Positions 39,901 to 54,900 of a stretch of 64,000 bases of DNA are shown one piece after another (within the stretch, counting starts at the first letter, position 1; each line of letters begins with the position of its first letter). Below the pieces are notes generated by a model, which was given only the letters and a program-made list of their open reading frames with translations, ran no database searches and was not told where the DNA came from. The stretch covers positions 102,621,142 through 102,685,141 of the forward strand of contig CM049306.1 of assembly GCA_026874595.1 (NCBI GenBank), given 5' to 3'. The stretch comes from Sipunculus nudus (lineage: Eukaryota > Annelida > Sipuncula > Golfingiida > Sipunculidae). The position numbers and the translations under genes are program-made.

Positions 39901-42900
39901 CATATGATTTTTTAAAATGAAATATAACTGATATGATTATTAAAATAATATTAAAGAATATATTCATGAATGCATTCATGAATACATTTTGAAAGTATTT
40001 GCACGAGTATTCATATACTTTCATTTTTACCTGAATTCCCATTCTTTATGCAAGAAATTTTATAATGGAGTACATAATCATATTCGTATTTAAATACAAT
40101 TACAAAGTATTTGCACCATGTCTGGTATTTATTCAGTTTTCACCAAACAATGATTTTGAGAATCCAGAATATACAAAATTCACACATTTAAATAATGATC
40201 ATAAGTACCTGGTTTATGGCTTTTATTTATATTAAAAAATAACTGTAAAAATTCATTTTGGACTAATTTCACATCAATGTACACACTCGACACAGTAGGA
40301 ATCTAGATTAATATTATCAACTGCATCTTTGTCTATCATTAATTTCCTTCATATAATCCCTAATGATTAGTAATGAATAATATGATTTACTTCTTTATCA
40401 TTAAAAATGAACTGAAAAATGCCATAGGTGACTGCATGGTGTTATTTGGAATATGTGACATTCTACCCATCGATACAAGATTCTTATATCATCAGTAACT
40501 GCAAGTTAATTTCCTGTTATTATAAACTAACAAATTCCTTTTCTATATTTCTTTAATTTGTTATTAAAAACCAAGAAAAATTTATTAATTTATTGTTTAT
40601 TGTCATGTTGTTGGTTAAAACTACTAGATGAGTTGGGTTGGACACCTGGATCAACTGTGGCTGGCCATAAGCTGCCTGGATTCTCGCCTCAAGCGTGCAT
40701 AATTTGATGAAAGGTCAACAAGGTCAACATACAGGTGACTCAAGAGGGGCTGGAGAGACCCAAAGTCTGACAGGGTTTCATAAAAACATTAATAAAAGCT
40801 ATAATATTTGGCCAATTTCTTTCAGCTTTCTAAACTAAAAAGCTGAAATCCTTATGTGTGCATGATATGAAAATTATATCAACAGTGCTCTCAGGAAACA
40901 AACGTGCCATGGTCACAGTTGGGCAAAATTTAAGGTACTAATTTTATATTTATACTAATAACTTATAAAATTTGAAAAATTCAGAACTAATTTTGGGTAT
41001 TCAATTGAATCTTGATTAAATAATGTTACATCCCTGACAATAAAATCTCTAGCTTCAGCAATGCCCTTGTTAAGGGAGTAAATATATTTCTTGATTTTTT
41101 ACAAAGTGCATTATGTTTGGGCCCATAACTTAAAAAAAATACACAATACTGACATCATTTCTGGCATGTGCATAGCAAATGTATAGAAAAATATTTATAT
41201 TATATATGATCAAAGTCAGATCAGTGGTTTTGATATTAGGCAGTCTTAAAGTGTAACAATGGGTTTTTAATGGAAAAATGAAGTTTTTCATTGATATCTC
41301 GAAGGAATTAAGTCCTAGTGACCAAATTCTTGGCATGGTAGGGGATTTTGGAGAAATCTAACTGTATGCCAAATTTAAGGAACTTAGAGCTGAAGCTCGG
41401 GAGCTGAGCTTTAGCAAACTGCATAACACTAGCAATATGTGACATGGTGCTTGAAAACTTGAATAAAATCTACAGTTTTTGATCTACTGGTTTCAAATTT
41501 TTGATGTTAACAGTTGAAATGCTAACAAAAACATGCTGTGAAAATTAAATCCACAGCAGTTACAGCAAAAAAAACGTGCCATGGTCAAAGTTGGGCAAAA
41601 TTTAAGGTACCAATTTTTTATTTTTGCTAATATTTTAAAAAATTTAAAAGATTTTGATCTAATTTTGGGTATACAATTTAATTTTGATTAATAAAAGTAA
41701 TATTACTGGAAAAAAAGTGCTTAGCTTTAACAAGTTTTGTGTTAAGTGATAAAATTTCTTTCCTGATTATTTACAAAATGCATTATGTTTGGGCCCATAA
41801 CTTTTTTAAATTATATAATACAGACGTAATTTCTGGCATGTACATAGGAATTATATAGAGGATTATTTATAGGAAATATGAGGAAAAACAGATGAGTGGT
41901 TTTGATGATAGGCAGTCCTGAAGTGTGAAAATAGGTTTTTAATAAAAAATTGAGGTTTTTCCTTAATTTCTCAAAGGAATGAAGTCGCAAAGACCCAGTT
42001 TTCGGCTTGGTAGGAGATCTTGGGGACATCTAAAATTATGCTGAATTTTGGATTCCTAGGTCTTACGGTTTCAAAACCACATCTACGGACGGACGGACGG
42101 ACGGATGGACGGACAGACGGACGGACGACGGACAATGGACCACGACTATAGCTCAGATGACTTATAGTCAGCTGAGCTAAAAATGTAACATATTTCGAAG
42201 ATCCATTCAACCTTTTGACAATTTTGACCTATACATTGTTTAATATCTCATATATTAATGATAATTTGTAATTCCTATGCCAGTACCTGAGAAATAATTT
42301 ATGATATTTTACGCTTTTTTCACAGAAATAAAATAAATTGCCAATCACCTGCATCATTTTTTAAAGTGCCTGAAGAAAAATATTATTATTATTTTGGTTA
42401 TTTAACTTTTTTTAGTTATACACTTTTTGTTTATATTAAATATTCTTTTCTTTTGGATTTACTGAATTATTGTTTTTCCTTGAGTTTAAGAACTATTTCA
42501 TTAGAATTTTCAATTTTTTTATTTTTTCTTTAGTTCGATCAATTTAACTTTTTTTTAAATTATACAATTTTCTCACCTTGTACAATCAGCTGAGCAGAAG
42601 CTTCATCAGAATCAATTCCATTGCTTGCCACACATGTATACTTGGCAGTGTCTCGGGCTATTGTACCACTTATTGTAAGTGAATTGTCCATCACATTTTT
42701 AAACATTCGCTGAGCTACACGGTAGTCTATATAGTCCCCGTCCTTTTTCCATGTAATCTGCAGGTTCCGCACCTCTTCTGGGTCAGTTGTACCTGTACAT
42801 ATAAACTTTGCCTCCGTTCCTTCGTATACAGTGACACCAAGCGGATATGTCTGTATTCGTGTTTTTCCTGAAACAAAAATAATAATCAGAAACAGCCAAG

Positions 42901-45900
42901 CACGATCAGAATCAAACTAAATACAAAGAAACCTGTGTAATAAGACCACCCATGGGACTGATTAAAAGTGGACTGAATTCACAGCTCTTCTTATTAGATA
43001 GGTCAGTTATTACCAGTGTGAATGCTCTTGATTCACTAAGGGTTGGTGTTTATAGACAGGAGTCTTATTAGACAGGTGGTCTTTCAGACAGGTTCCACTG
43101 TAATTTTTATTTTTGGCAAGTTTATGGATCATTAATTACTACTTGCTGCTTAAGCTAGCACAGATTCCAGAGTATGGTAATTCATGTTAATCTCGATGAC
43201 AGGCATTTAGATTTACTTGTTCTGGGCAATAGAACCAGAATGTTTAGGTACACTTTGTAGTGCCACAACACCACTTTACTTTTTTCCGTACTAGCCAAGA
43301 ACAGTTATCCTTTGTATCCACAAGCCACTTTCATATTAAAGAAAGTCACCAATCCTGTCTGTGTATATTCTGTTTTCAAAATTTCTCAATGTATAATGTT
43401 ATCATGTATATTATAACTGTACACATGATAAGGAGTACATCAATATAACTGAGGTTAAACAAATGTGTAGAGTTCCAAAATATCCTTCAACCATATACAT
43501 AACCAGTCAGGAATAAAGCCTCATTATGGATGCTGTAGCAGCATTTTAATGCTATATACACACAGATATGATAAATACTAAAATAACTTACTTCTGACAA
43601 TTAATGTTCCCTCTGCTTGATCTTGTCCCAGTTTATTAGTTGCTGAACAAACATAAGTCCCTGCATCAACTAATGATACATCCTGGAAAAAAAATACAAA
43701 AAGATGACTGTAGTCTGTTATTTGTTTAGGCATGAGGCTCATCAGAGGCATAAACCTCAAGGCACATGAGCATGTAATCAATACATTTACTGGACCAATA
43801 AGTAACACTTAATGTGTTTTGAAAGATTTGCCCAAGTTGTGATATATATATATATATAGGCCAGCAAATTCTAGACTGCCAAAGAAACTTCATATGAGCT
43901 GTTTATAATACATATATTTACTCTTTTGACTTCACATTTCACATAATATCCAATATATATTTACACAATATCACACTCTATATTATATGAATAAATAGTA
44001 TATTCTCAAGTTTTATAACTGCATGTTACCATGTCTATTAGATTAATTAATGTCCCAAGCAGAGTAAAGACCTCAGAATTTACCAAAATGTTCTACTTAC
44101 CGTAATTTCTAAATGTCCATTTTCTAGGACTCTAAACCGCCCTCCTGTTAACTGTTCACTGCCTTTTCTCCAGACGACTAGAGGTTTGGGTGAACCAAAC
44201 ACGGTACATCTCAGGGTGATTGTCTGATCCTCTGCAGCCTTCTGGCCAACAAGCGGTGGTTCTGTGATGGTTGGGGGCTCAGCTGCAGAACAGATAGCAT
44301 GATTTATCTTAAACATAAACATCTGGGCTTTTTGTGAAAATATGGTTTCTGTTACAAATTGAGACATCATAATGTTGGTTGGCATAAGTGGAAGGCTGAA
44401 CATAAAAGCCTACTTTGGTGTGGGATTGTTCAAGTAGGCTTGATCATGATCAAAGGTTCAAGCCAGGAAATCTGAATTTTGCTCAGTGATTTATTGGTAC
44501 CAAAATATTTTCACACATTAACAGCAGGACACATCCCACATGGTCATAGTAATGTTTAATTATTAATAGATATTATCTCCTTACATCTTATGTTTACTGC
44601 TGGAAAAGCAGGGGTCACATGTACATTATTTTCATAATGTTACACAGCTGTTCTTGCGAATGCTACCTTTACCTCTCTGTGGCAAATCACAGTCAAGACT
44701 TATCTTATTGCCAAGTTAATTACACATATAAAGTCAAAAGAAAACTTTGATTTTACATGTCTCTTTGAGTACTGTTAGTGATAAGTACTCACATGTTCTT
44801 TATTACTATCTTACTAAATAATTTGGCATATTTCCTTCATATACTCTTACAGTGTCATTTAATTTAACATTATAATGAATTAAAACAGAACAAGACATCC
44901 ATTATTTCCTGTAAAATGAGACAATGAAAATATTGCAATACATATCACAATATACTACCACATATCACAATGTACTGCAATACAAAAATTGCAGACAATT
45001 CCCAGCCCTTTACACAGTGCAGCTGCTGGTCAGTTAAATGAACAGATTTTTCAGATCCTGGTTGTTTAATTAGAGGGCCATTCCTGATCTCCACTCGGTC
45101 ATGTCCTAATAACTAGTATTAACAACCTTGTGATTAACCAAGCATGAAAGGAAAGGTTTTCTCAGGTAAAATGATAAAACCTCTAAACATTATTACAGGT
45201 AAGTTCCTTTACTCAACCTGGTATACATAAAATTTGCTTCCTAAGATTTACTTGCAAGACTATGCAAATTTTTGCAACACAAGGTAAAACACTAATTGCC
45301 TATAATTACGACACTGTTTTCAAGCAAACACATAGGTAACTCACTAAGAGTTGCATAATACACCTGTAAAAGAACAAAAATGAGAACAGCACATGCAGTT
45401 ATTAGAACACTCACTTAAGACATTCAGGTAGGCATTGGCAAATATGTATCCGTGTTTATTGGTAGCGTTGCACTGTATGACCTGGACGTCGTCTCTGGTC
45501 AAGTTGTTGAATGTCATCTCATTCTTTGTAACAATCCTGCGAGGATCAGATGGTATCTCTGAAGTATAGAAGTTGAAGTTCATGAGCAATAATTTTTAGA
45601 GGGAAATCCAGACCCTGTGGATCTGCTTCTGAGTTTTATCTAAACAGGAATGTAATTTGTACAAAAGATGCTGGGAGTAAATTATCCACTGGGCTTTCAC
45701 CAACTGGCCTAAGTAGGAGTGGTGCGCCAAACAATTGATTATATTGATGACTGGTCATTTTCTTTCATAATCGATTTATTTGGCATAATCAATTACAAAC
45801 GACCATGTAAATACAGAACTCTTACTATCCTGATAAACATTCTAATTCTGTCCAAGATATACAAAAGGCAGGGCAGACAAAACAGCAAACAGCATTAAAA

Positions 45901-48900
45901 CTTTACTTTGTGCACCAAAGAAGTGTCTACAACAACAATTGCCATGACCTTTCAGCATGATATACAAGTGAGACTGAATTTATTGGACTAAATTTACTTG
46001 GTAAATATTTTACATAGAATTTCGTGGTAATATAGATGGTACAAAAATTATTTATCAATATAATTGATCATTGGTTGTTAATTATCTTTCAATTATTGAA
46101 TGTGATTGCACAAATGATTCCTACCATGACTAGGTAGCAAACCTGGGGGTCTAAAGCTCCAAAATCCAATGGATCAACTACAAGCCAGCAAGTTTTGTGT
46201 CCTACCATATCATGACCATTAATAAGCAATAATTAATTTATATATCAATTCAAATGATTTTCCAGGCCTACTAAATTTTTGGTTTGTGTATTAAATAAAT
46301 TTATCAATCAGATTAATACTTATATGGATATTAGCTGATACCTAGGTTTTGATACAGATATCAGAGGGATACTAATGGCATTCAAAACTAACATGGTCTA
46401 ATTCTATTCACATTTAATCATATGATGTCAGTGCTCAGATAACCATAAATTAGTTTCAATATTTTCCCTTAGAAATATTGGACATAATGGATTGTTAATA
46501 ATGGGGCTTAGCAAAAAAAAAATAAGCAAACACCTTTTAACAAATTTACAACCATAAATAAGTAAGTAATCTCACATAGATTTAATATCTTATCCCATTA
46601 GTCTGATGTTGATTTAAACAAGGCCTACAGGCCTACAGGCCTTATGCCTGTACAAGAACAAGAAACAATTAAACAAACATCACTGCTGAAATTCTGGCAT
46701 GGGTGCACATAACACAAAAACTAGAATACGGGTAGTCAACAAGCGACAACGTGTATCAAAGTGGGACGGGTGAAGTGAGGCATCGAATGAGTGGCAATAG
46801 AGTGAGGTGTGTTGCATAATAGCCTGGATGTCTGCAGCTGAAATTTGTATGTAGGTTGCACCACCTACCACAAAATTCAGAAAGCTGTCCAAGATATATA
46901 AACATGCAAAATTTAAGGCAGATAAGTCAAACCACTACTGAGATACAAGTGATTTTAGCACTTGGCAGACAAACAGATAGACGCTGTGCAAGAATGGAGA
47001 CAGGTGGCGTCACTAATTTTGTGTATGATTACAAGCTATGTGAGATCTATACACATGCAAAATTTCAGGGGGATATGTCAAACCAGTCCTGATATATAAA
47101 CCTGAATGCCTGCTGCTATACATAAATGAAGGTGGCGCCACCTGCTACAAAATCGAGAAAGCTATCAAAGTTGTATAAACATGCAAATTATAGGCAGATA
47201 AGTCAAACCACTACTAAGATATGAGTGATTTTAGCCCACGGCAGACAAACAAACAGACACTGTGCAAAAATGGTGGCAGGTGGCGCCGCCAATTTAATGT
47301 ATAATTAAGAGCTATGTGAGATCTATACACAAGCAAAATTTCAGGGAAATGTGTCAATCCAGTCCTGAGATATAAGCCTGAATGTCTGCAATGTATACAT
47401 AAATGTAGGTGGCGCCACCTGCCACAAATCAAAAAGCTGTCCAAGATGTATAAACATGCAAAATTTTAGGCAGATATGTCAAACCACTACTGAGATATTA
47501 GTGATTTTAGCCAAAGGCAGACAAACAGATGGACGCTGTGCAAAAAAATTTTTTGTAGCCCTCATTACGATATAGGCACTGATGACCCCCGTACAAAAAA
47601 AGCTAATGCAGGTGGCGCCACCAATACCTCAATTTCAGATATGACTCATGTGTCCAATATTTGCATAAAATTTGGTGATGATAGCTCCAGCCGTTTCTGA
47701 GACTGTAATTTTAGTATGCTTTTTTGGACAGATGACTAAGTTCAACTTCCTGTTACTTGGCCAAAAACCACTGAACTTAAATCATTTTAATAAACTTGAG
47801 AGAGATTGTTCAAGGGATCATTTCTATGAAATATTGGATAATTTGGCTTAATAGTTTTGGAGAAGAAGATTTTTAAAGGTTTTTAAGCTTTTTCCCTATA
47901 AAATCTAAGAAAATGCAGTTAGCCAAAAAATAAGAAAAATCTGATAGAGTTTTTAGATGACTAATTTTTTGCATAAAATTCTGTAATACTAACTCTTGCC
48001 ATTTTCAAGATAGTATGGGTTAACATACAGACGACGGACAACAGACAACGGATGACACAAAACGCCACACCATCACATAAGCTCACAGGTTCACTAAAAA
48101 AATCACACACCATAAAAATGTCACACAATGATAAAATATAACACTATAGATCACACATACCATTAATTGGTCTCCCGTTGATGAACCAGTCATATGTAGG
48201 GTCTGGCAAGCCGTAAGCTTCACATATAAATGTTGTGGACCCCGCCTCAGCTGCATCCCTGCTCTGTGGCTTGTGTTTCCAGTATGGGCTGGCTGTTAAT
48301 AAATAATGTTACCCTTAATATACTAGTCCATTTGTAAAAATCTTGTGTCTAATTCACTGTGGCACTAACACAAAAAGTGATATGATGTTAGACTGCTTTG
48401 TTTAGACTGTGTGTGCATGTAGGTGTGTTTATTTTAGACTGTGTGTGCATGTAGGTGTTTTTATTTCAGACTGTGTGCATGTAGGTGTTTTTAGTTCAGA
48501 CTGTGTGCATGTTGGTGTGTTTATTTTAGACTGTGTGTGAACGTAGGTGTATCTATTTTAGACTGTGTGTGCATGTAGGTTCATATTATATTTGTGACTG
48601 AAAGTCACAAAGACATATATAGGTGTAGGGCTTTGTCATATACATGCACTATCCCAATGAAGACTCAAGGAATAGATCAGAACTTACACTAGTGGTGCTA
48701 TACAAACAATTAACATGCTAGATGCCCAGCAATCACTGGAGGCTTCCAATCCCCCCCCCCCCCCCCCATCACTGAGCAATAACTGGGAAGCACCTATCAT
48801 GTGTACAGACGGGAGAATTATTACAGGGTAAAAAATAAATATCACTGGAAAAAAGCCAGGGACAAAAATTATGCCCAAATTTCATCTACTGAAAATCAGC

Positions 48901-51900
48901 CATACTGGAGATCTAGTGCAAACAGAAAATCGTAGTGTATAGAAAAACAAGGCCTACAGGTCTAATGCAAACCTGTGCAATGGGATATACATTAGGTATA
49001 ATGCTTTCATGCGGGCCAATTACTTATTTGTAATTGTATATGTATGTGTACAATGCAAGAACTAAACATTTTGAACCTGAGTATAAGCATCAATTACACA
49101 AATGTCACTGCTGAAATACTATCATAGGTGCACACAACACAACTGTTTGTAGGTAGTGCCACCAGTCTTGTCTACGAGAAAGCCATCAAAGATGTATGGA
49201 AATGCAAAATTTTCAGGCAGACACTTTTAACCACTCTTAGGCTATGTGCACAGATGCATGAAACAATTGAAGGTGGCAATAAAACTATCTGATATGTATA
49301 AACATGCTGATATGTGAAATCGCTCATAAAATATAAGCAAGAGCATACACTGCAAAAAATATTTTAAGGGGCACCACAATTCTTGTATATTACAAAGCTA
49401 TCCAATATGTATAGATATGCACCATTTAAGGCTAATATATCCAATTCCGCCTGAGAAATAAGCAGGTATGTACACTGTGCAAAAGTCACCATAGGTGGCG
49501 ACACCAGTCTTGTGTGAAGAAAGCCATCTTTAAAATTTCAGGCCGATACATCAGACTTCCCTTGAGTCTGATGCACTGGGCTGAGCAAGTTCAGGTGAGG
49601 AAAGCAGTTGACTGAGTGTACCAGAACAAATTGCCAGTTGCAGCTACTACACCGAGTGGACTCTTGACCTGTACCTGGCTGCACTGAGTGAACTACTGAC
49701 CTGTTGCCTAATTTGATACAGTAGACAGTCTGCCAAGGCTATAAATAGATTTTGGTTCACCTTTGGCCTGTTGCTAAATCTTAAATAGTTGGACGTCTGC
49801 CAAGCTATATATAGACACAGATACAATCTTGGCCTGTTGGAAAATATGTTTACACATACTGTAAGACTTTGGCTACAATGCTTTTTTTCAAGCTGACATC
49901 TTTTTTTTATCAAAATGTTTAGAATAATAAAAAATGCAGTCCTTTCATTGTTAAAGGTCAAATAATTCTGCCAAAAATCATTTTAGTAAACTTTAACAAT
50001 GGCCACTTAAGAATCATTTTGTGCAATGTTACAGATTTTCAAATAACAGTTTTGCAGAAGAAGACTACTGCAGCCCTCAGTTTGAAATAGGCTTTACTAA
50101 AGGCCACAAGACCAAATTCAGCTTTCTATGACTCTATCAAAAATCAATGAACCCAATCTATTCTTATACAATTGAAAGAAGCCTACCCTAGGATAATTCT
50201 TGTGAAAAGTTAAACAATTCAGCTTGACAGTTTTATCATGTAACATTTTTTAACCTGAAAGAGGCTAAAATTACCAGAATTTTGGCAGTAAACAAAACAG
50301 GTTGATGTATGTTGCTCCATAAAATCCTCAATTTCCAATATCAGCCATGTGACAAACATTAATTTGAATCAAACTTGGTGATGCTAGCTACTGTAATTTC
50401 TGAGACTTATGTTAGAATGCTTAAATGCCAAATGACTTAGTTCAAATTATTGTAACTCAACCAAAATTCATCAAACCCAAATTATTTGAACAAACTTAAG
50501 AGAGAGCTCATCGCCGGTGTCTTTTCTGCAAAATATTGAACAATTTGGCTGAATGATTTCAGTGAAGAAGATTTTTGAAAGGTTTCTAAGCTTTTTCCCC
50601 AGAACATGTAAGTTGATGCAGGTGGAGCCACAGGAAGCTTGATCCCACAACATTTGACATATGTCAGATTTTTGCATAAAATTTGGAGATGCTAGCTCCT
50701 GCTGTTTTTCAGATAGTATGGGTTTTATTCAAATATGGATACAGAAATAAACTCATCAAGCCCTGTAAGTCTTTGTCGACTTCCTGAACCTGAAACCAAT
50801 GAGAAGAATTTGCCTTGTAAGATCATGTATGTGACACATGTATGAGCACTTATAGACACTTACCTTGTACATTCAAGTCAAATGACCTTCTGGTGGGTAC
50901 AACCGCAGCATCGTTGATCCCCTGACACTCGTATTTACCTGCATCATCCATCTGTACCTTCTCGATCACCAGCTCCTGACCAAAGCTCTCTTGTCTGGCA
51001 CGATTTGGCATCGGCTTACCATCCAGCCTTGCCCAGTCCACCCTTGGAGTTGGCCTGCAGAGGATCAAATGTACCAATGTACCCAAATGTACAATGCCTG
51101 CAGACGGAATGCAGTTCAAAAGAAATTTGTTTTCCCTGCCACTTCAGTATTTAGACCTCATAAATGTTGGTTATACAGTTATACAAAATATACAGTTCCC
51201 TGTGTTAGGGTTATCAGATGAATAGGAATAAAACATGTCAGGTTCTGTTTTATATTGTATAATTACGTTCTTTACAGATATCTTTATAGTAAATGCCACA
51301 TGGACCATTTAATGAGCCCACTACCTTCCAGAGAAGATGCACTTGATCCTCCAGGTGGCTTCTCTCAGGCTCACCTGGTGAGTCGGGGACTGCCACATGA
51401 GGGTGGGTGCCATGGTCATTGTCATGTCTGGAAAAGTACATTTATTGTTTTTTTACATGAAATGTAATCATATCACCCTTAAGCTTAGAAAATTTCTTTT
51501 TTATTCTCTTTGGCTGTTCTTCCAAAACTCAGAACTTTTCACGTTTTAAATAGCTGACCTTCAGGTTATTTTTATTTTCAATGCCCTGTCTAATGACAAC
51601 TTCTCCAACACAACTGGTGACTAACTCTAAGAATCAACTCTCTTCAAATGTGATTTTTTTAAATCAAATAATGTGACAAGCTGAAGATATGCAACAGAAA
51701 CTTTATACAGGCATCAGCTAAGCTGATCCTAATTATACATAAGGATTCACATAAAATACTAGATAAGAGCTCAGCCGACTGATTCCAAGTCTGCCAACAG
51801 CCCCCTCGATGAGAGTCTATGGTCTCCATACCATGCAATCAAAACAACAGTCACTTGTCAGCAATCCGGCTTATCTAACTTACCTCCCTGAGGGTCGACT

Positions 51901-54900
51901 TTCTGGTAGTCTCCCTGCTGGAATCCTCTGACTACCTTGTTCTGTACAACACAGGCGTACGTTCTACCATCCTTCCGGTCCTCGTGCTTTACATGGGCGA
52001 TGTGCAGACTCCCTGTAAGAGTAAACTGGTGTCATCAGAAAGACCACATATTTACATTAGCATTCTTTTTTCAGTCTGCCATGAAATTCCATGGCCTGAG
52101 AACAGAATAAGATTGAAAGTTATATATGTATATGTTATAAACTTTATCATTTCTATTCCCTCTCATTCACATATAAAAATAAAATAACAAACAAATTAAA
52201 ATATTCAATATTAGTTGAATCAACAATAAATTTGATCTGAACTACATATATTTTAGCACAGATTGTCTTATTTAAAACAATAATTCTTATAAATCTCCCT
52301 TCTACATTATCCACTCCTCTACACCTGTGGAACCTTTATTTAATACCCATATATAAGAAAGCCACCAGTCAAATACTGGCATCAGTAAAGTGCCTCTTTA
52401 AATCTGATGTTATTTATCACACAAAGCCAAACTCATACAAAACACTAATGTTTCAAAATAGCAGTCTGGACATGAGCATATATATTAATGGAAGCAAACA
52501 AAACTTTACATTTATTCAAGTATTTATATTATGAACACTTATTATAATTTCTCACCCTCAGGGTCGAGTGCGACACGAGCTGTCAGGTCAATGGGCTGGA
52601 ATGTTTCTCCCTCTCTCACCGTGGTCCAGAATATCTCAGCTTTCGGGAAGCTCCTTGGTGGGGTACACTTTAATGTCAGAGGACTACCTACCTGGGGGCG
52701 ATGTGTGATCAGGGCAGATGGCTGGAATGGTTCTAGAACTGTGAAGATAATATCGAGGATTTTAGTAGATACATGTTAAAGAACATCAAGTATGAGGTGG
52801 AAATATGCTTGGAAACATACTGGCGATATATCCTGCATCATAATTTCAACATGCAACCTGGGACATCCAAGGTCAATAAAGACATTGGGATGCAACACAA
52901 GAGTAGCCCAAGGATAACCTCCAGGCAAGAATCAATTTGTGGAGAGAGTCTAATTGTAAATTAGAATAATTGTTTTTACCACATCCAAATCCTCAAATAA
53001 TAGTAGGATTCAGTTTCTTCTCAATCTCATTCAGCAAACTCAGATTGACATTAGTCCACAAAAATAATTTTGAAACTTAAAGGCAAGGTAGGTATAACTT
53101 TCCCAAAGGATTCTTTTTGTTCTTGATATAGTAAATATCTCTATAACAATAAGTGCAATGTCTTTATTCTTTCCACACTTCTCATGCAGTTTCCTCTAAC
53201 ACTGACACTTCAACTACACTGATTCTGGGTTTGCTGAGGAAAATCATGTTTAACACGTTTTCAAATAATATTTTTGAAAGTGACCTATAACAAAAGTATC
53301 CTATACAAGCTACACAGGTTTATATAAAATCAAACATTACTGGAAAAACATTAACATGATCATTTTTATTTGAAAATATAATTAATGAAATCAGCCTTAT
53401 TATTGACAAATTGTAAAATTTTTTTTGAAAAACAAATATATATATATATATATATTTATTAAATTGTGATTATTTGGGGTTTAAAGAAGTAAAATGAAAC
53501 AATCTTTATCTCTACAAATCAGTCCTATTGTTTTGGCATAACAGATTTAAGAGAACTGTTATTAAACAATTAAATATTCCACAGGCTGGGCAGTGAGGAT
53601 CCTGTGCCAGAAATACTGTAAAATAAAGTTTTTACTCATATTCTTGTCTCGACAAAGAAAATATTTGAGAACTTACTGGCCACTCTGAGATCAATCTTCA
53701 CAGAAATAGAGACACCGCCAATGTTTTCAGCAAAGCATTGGTAAATACCCTCATCTCTGGGTATTGGACGGGCAAATATAAGGGTTCCCACTCCAGGCTG
53801 GATAGCCACACGCCCATCTAACCCACTAGGGTCAAATGGCTCATTATTAAATTGCCATTTATACCTGTTAAAGAGGTAAATATTATTAATGTTCAACATG
53901 TGTCTATAGCACAAAATTCATATAGAAAGCATGCTCTTATGTGGTTTACAGAATATAGAGTTAAGAATAAGTTTAAAATAACACATCATGAATTTAAAAA
54001 GAAATAAATAGTGATATCTAAAACATAACAGGATTGATAAAATAATGTATTTATGAATAAGCAACACGGTTTATGATGCTCATTTTATTAAATTTACCTG
54101 TATACTAGATGTCAGTAAATAAGGTCTCTGAGCTTAGTGTATGACAGTATGCATGATAAAATTTACAGGACCTACCAAGACAATGCAAATACTTACCTGA
54201 GTGAGAATTTTAGGAGTTAAAAGTTCTACCAAACCAAAACCAAATATTGGCTCATTATTAAAATATGATCCACATATGATCACAGACCTGTATTTATAAT
54301 GAGGCTAACTTACGTTGGATCAGGTTCACCAGAAGCTACACAAGGCATTTCAATACTCTCCTCCACACGAAAGGCCATGATTTGTGGAGGCTCTCTGAAT
54401 ATTAATGGAGGGATCACAACTGTAAATATAATTAATATACAAAATAAAAATGTTAACGTAGCAGCTCTCATTATACTGATAACAGGACAACAATTCTAAA
54501 TATATAATTTCTGTCAACATTTAAATGATCTGCCAATTATTTCACATGAAACTAAACATTTTTTTCTACAAAAAAACTTTTACTGAGAGGGGCAAACCAC
54601 ATATAGTTTGATCAATAAATGTATATTTGAACCAATCAGCTGACTCGCCTGATCTCTGCCAAGACACAGAAATAGTCATTACTAATTTCATTCTGTATAT
54701 TTCCCCTTTCTCTGATTTATGTACTACACAGAGGCATGATTCACAAAGAATTCCTATAATATTACTTATTTAATGTAAAAGTCTACTTATGTAATGTTTA
54801 AGCATCAATTGCTGTGATTTTGCTTCCATTCTAATTTATTGTTTAATAATATCGATCAGTTCTATAACTGTCTGGAATTTATTTGATCACAAGCCTTGTG

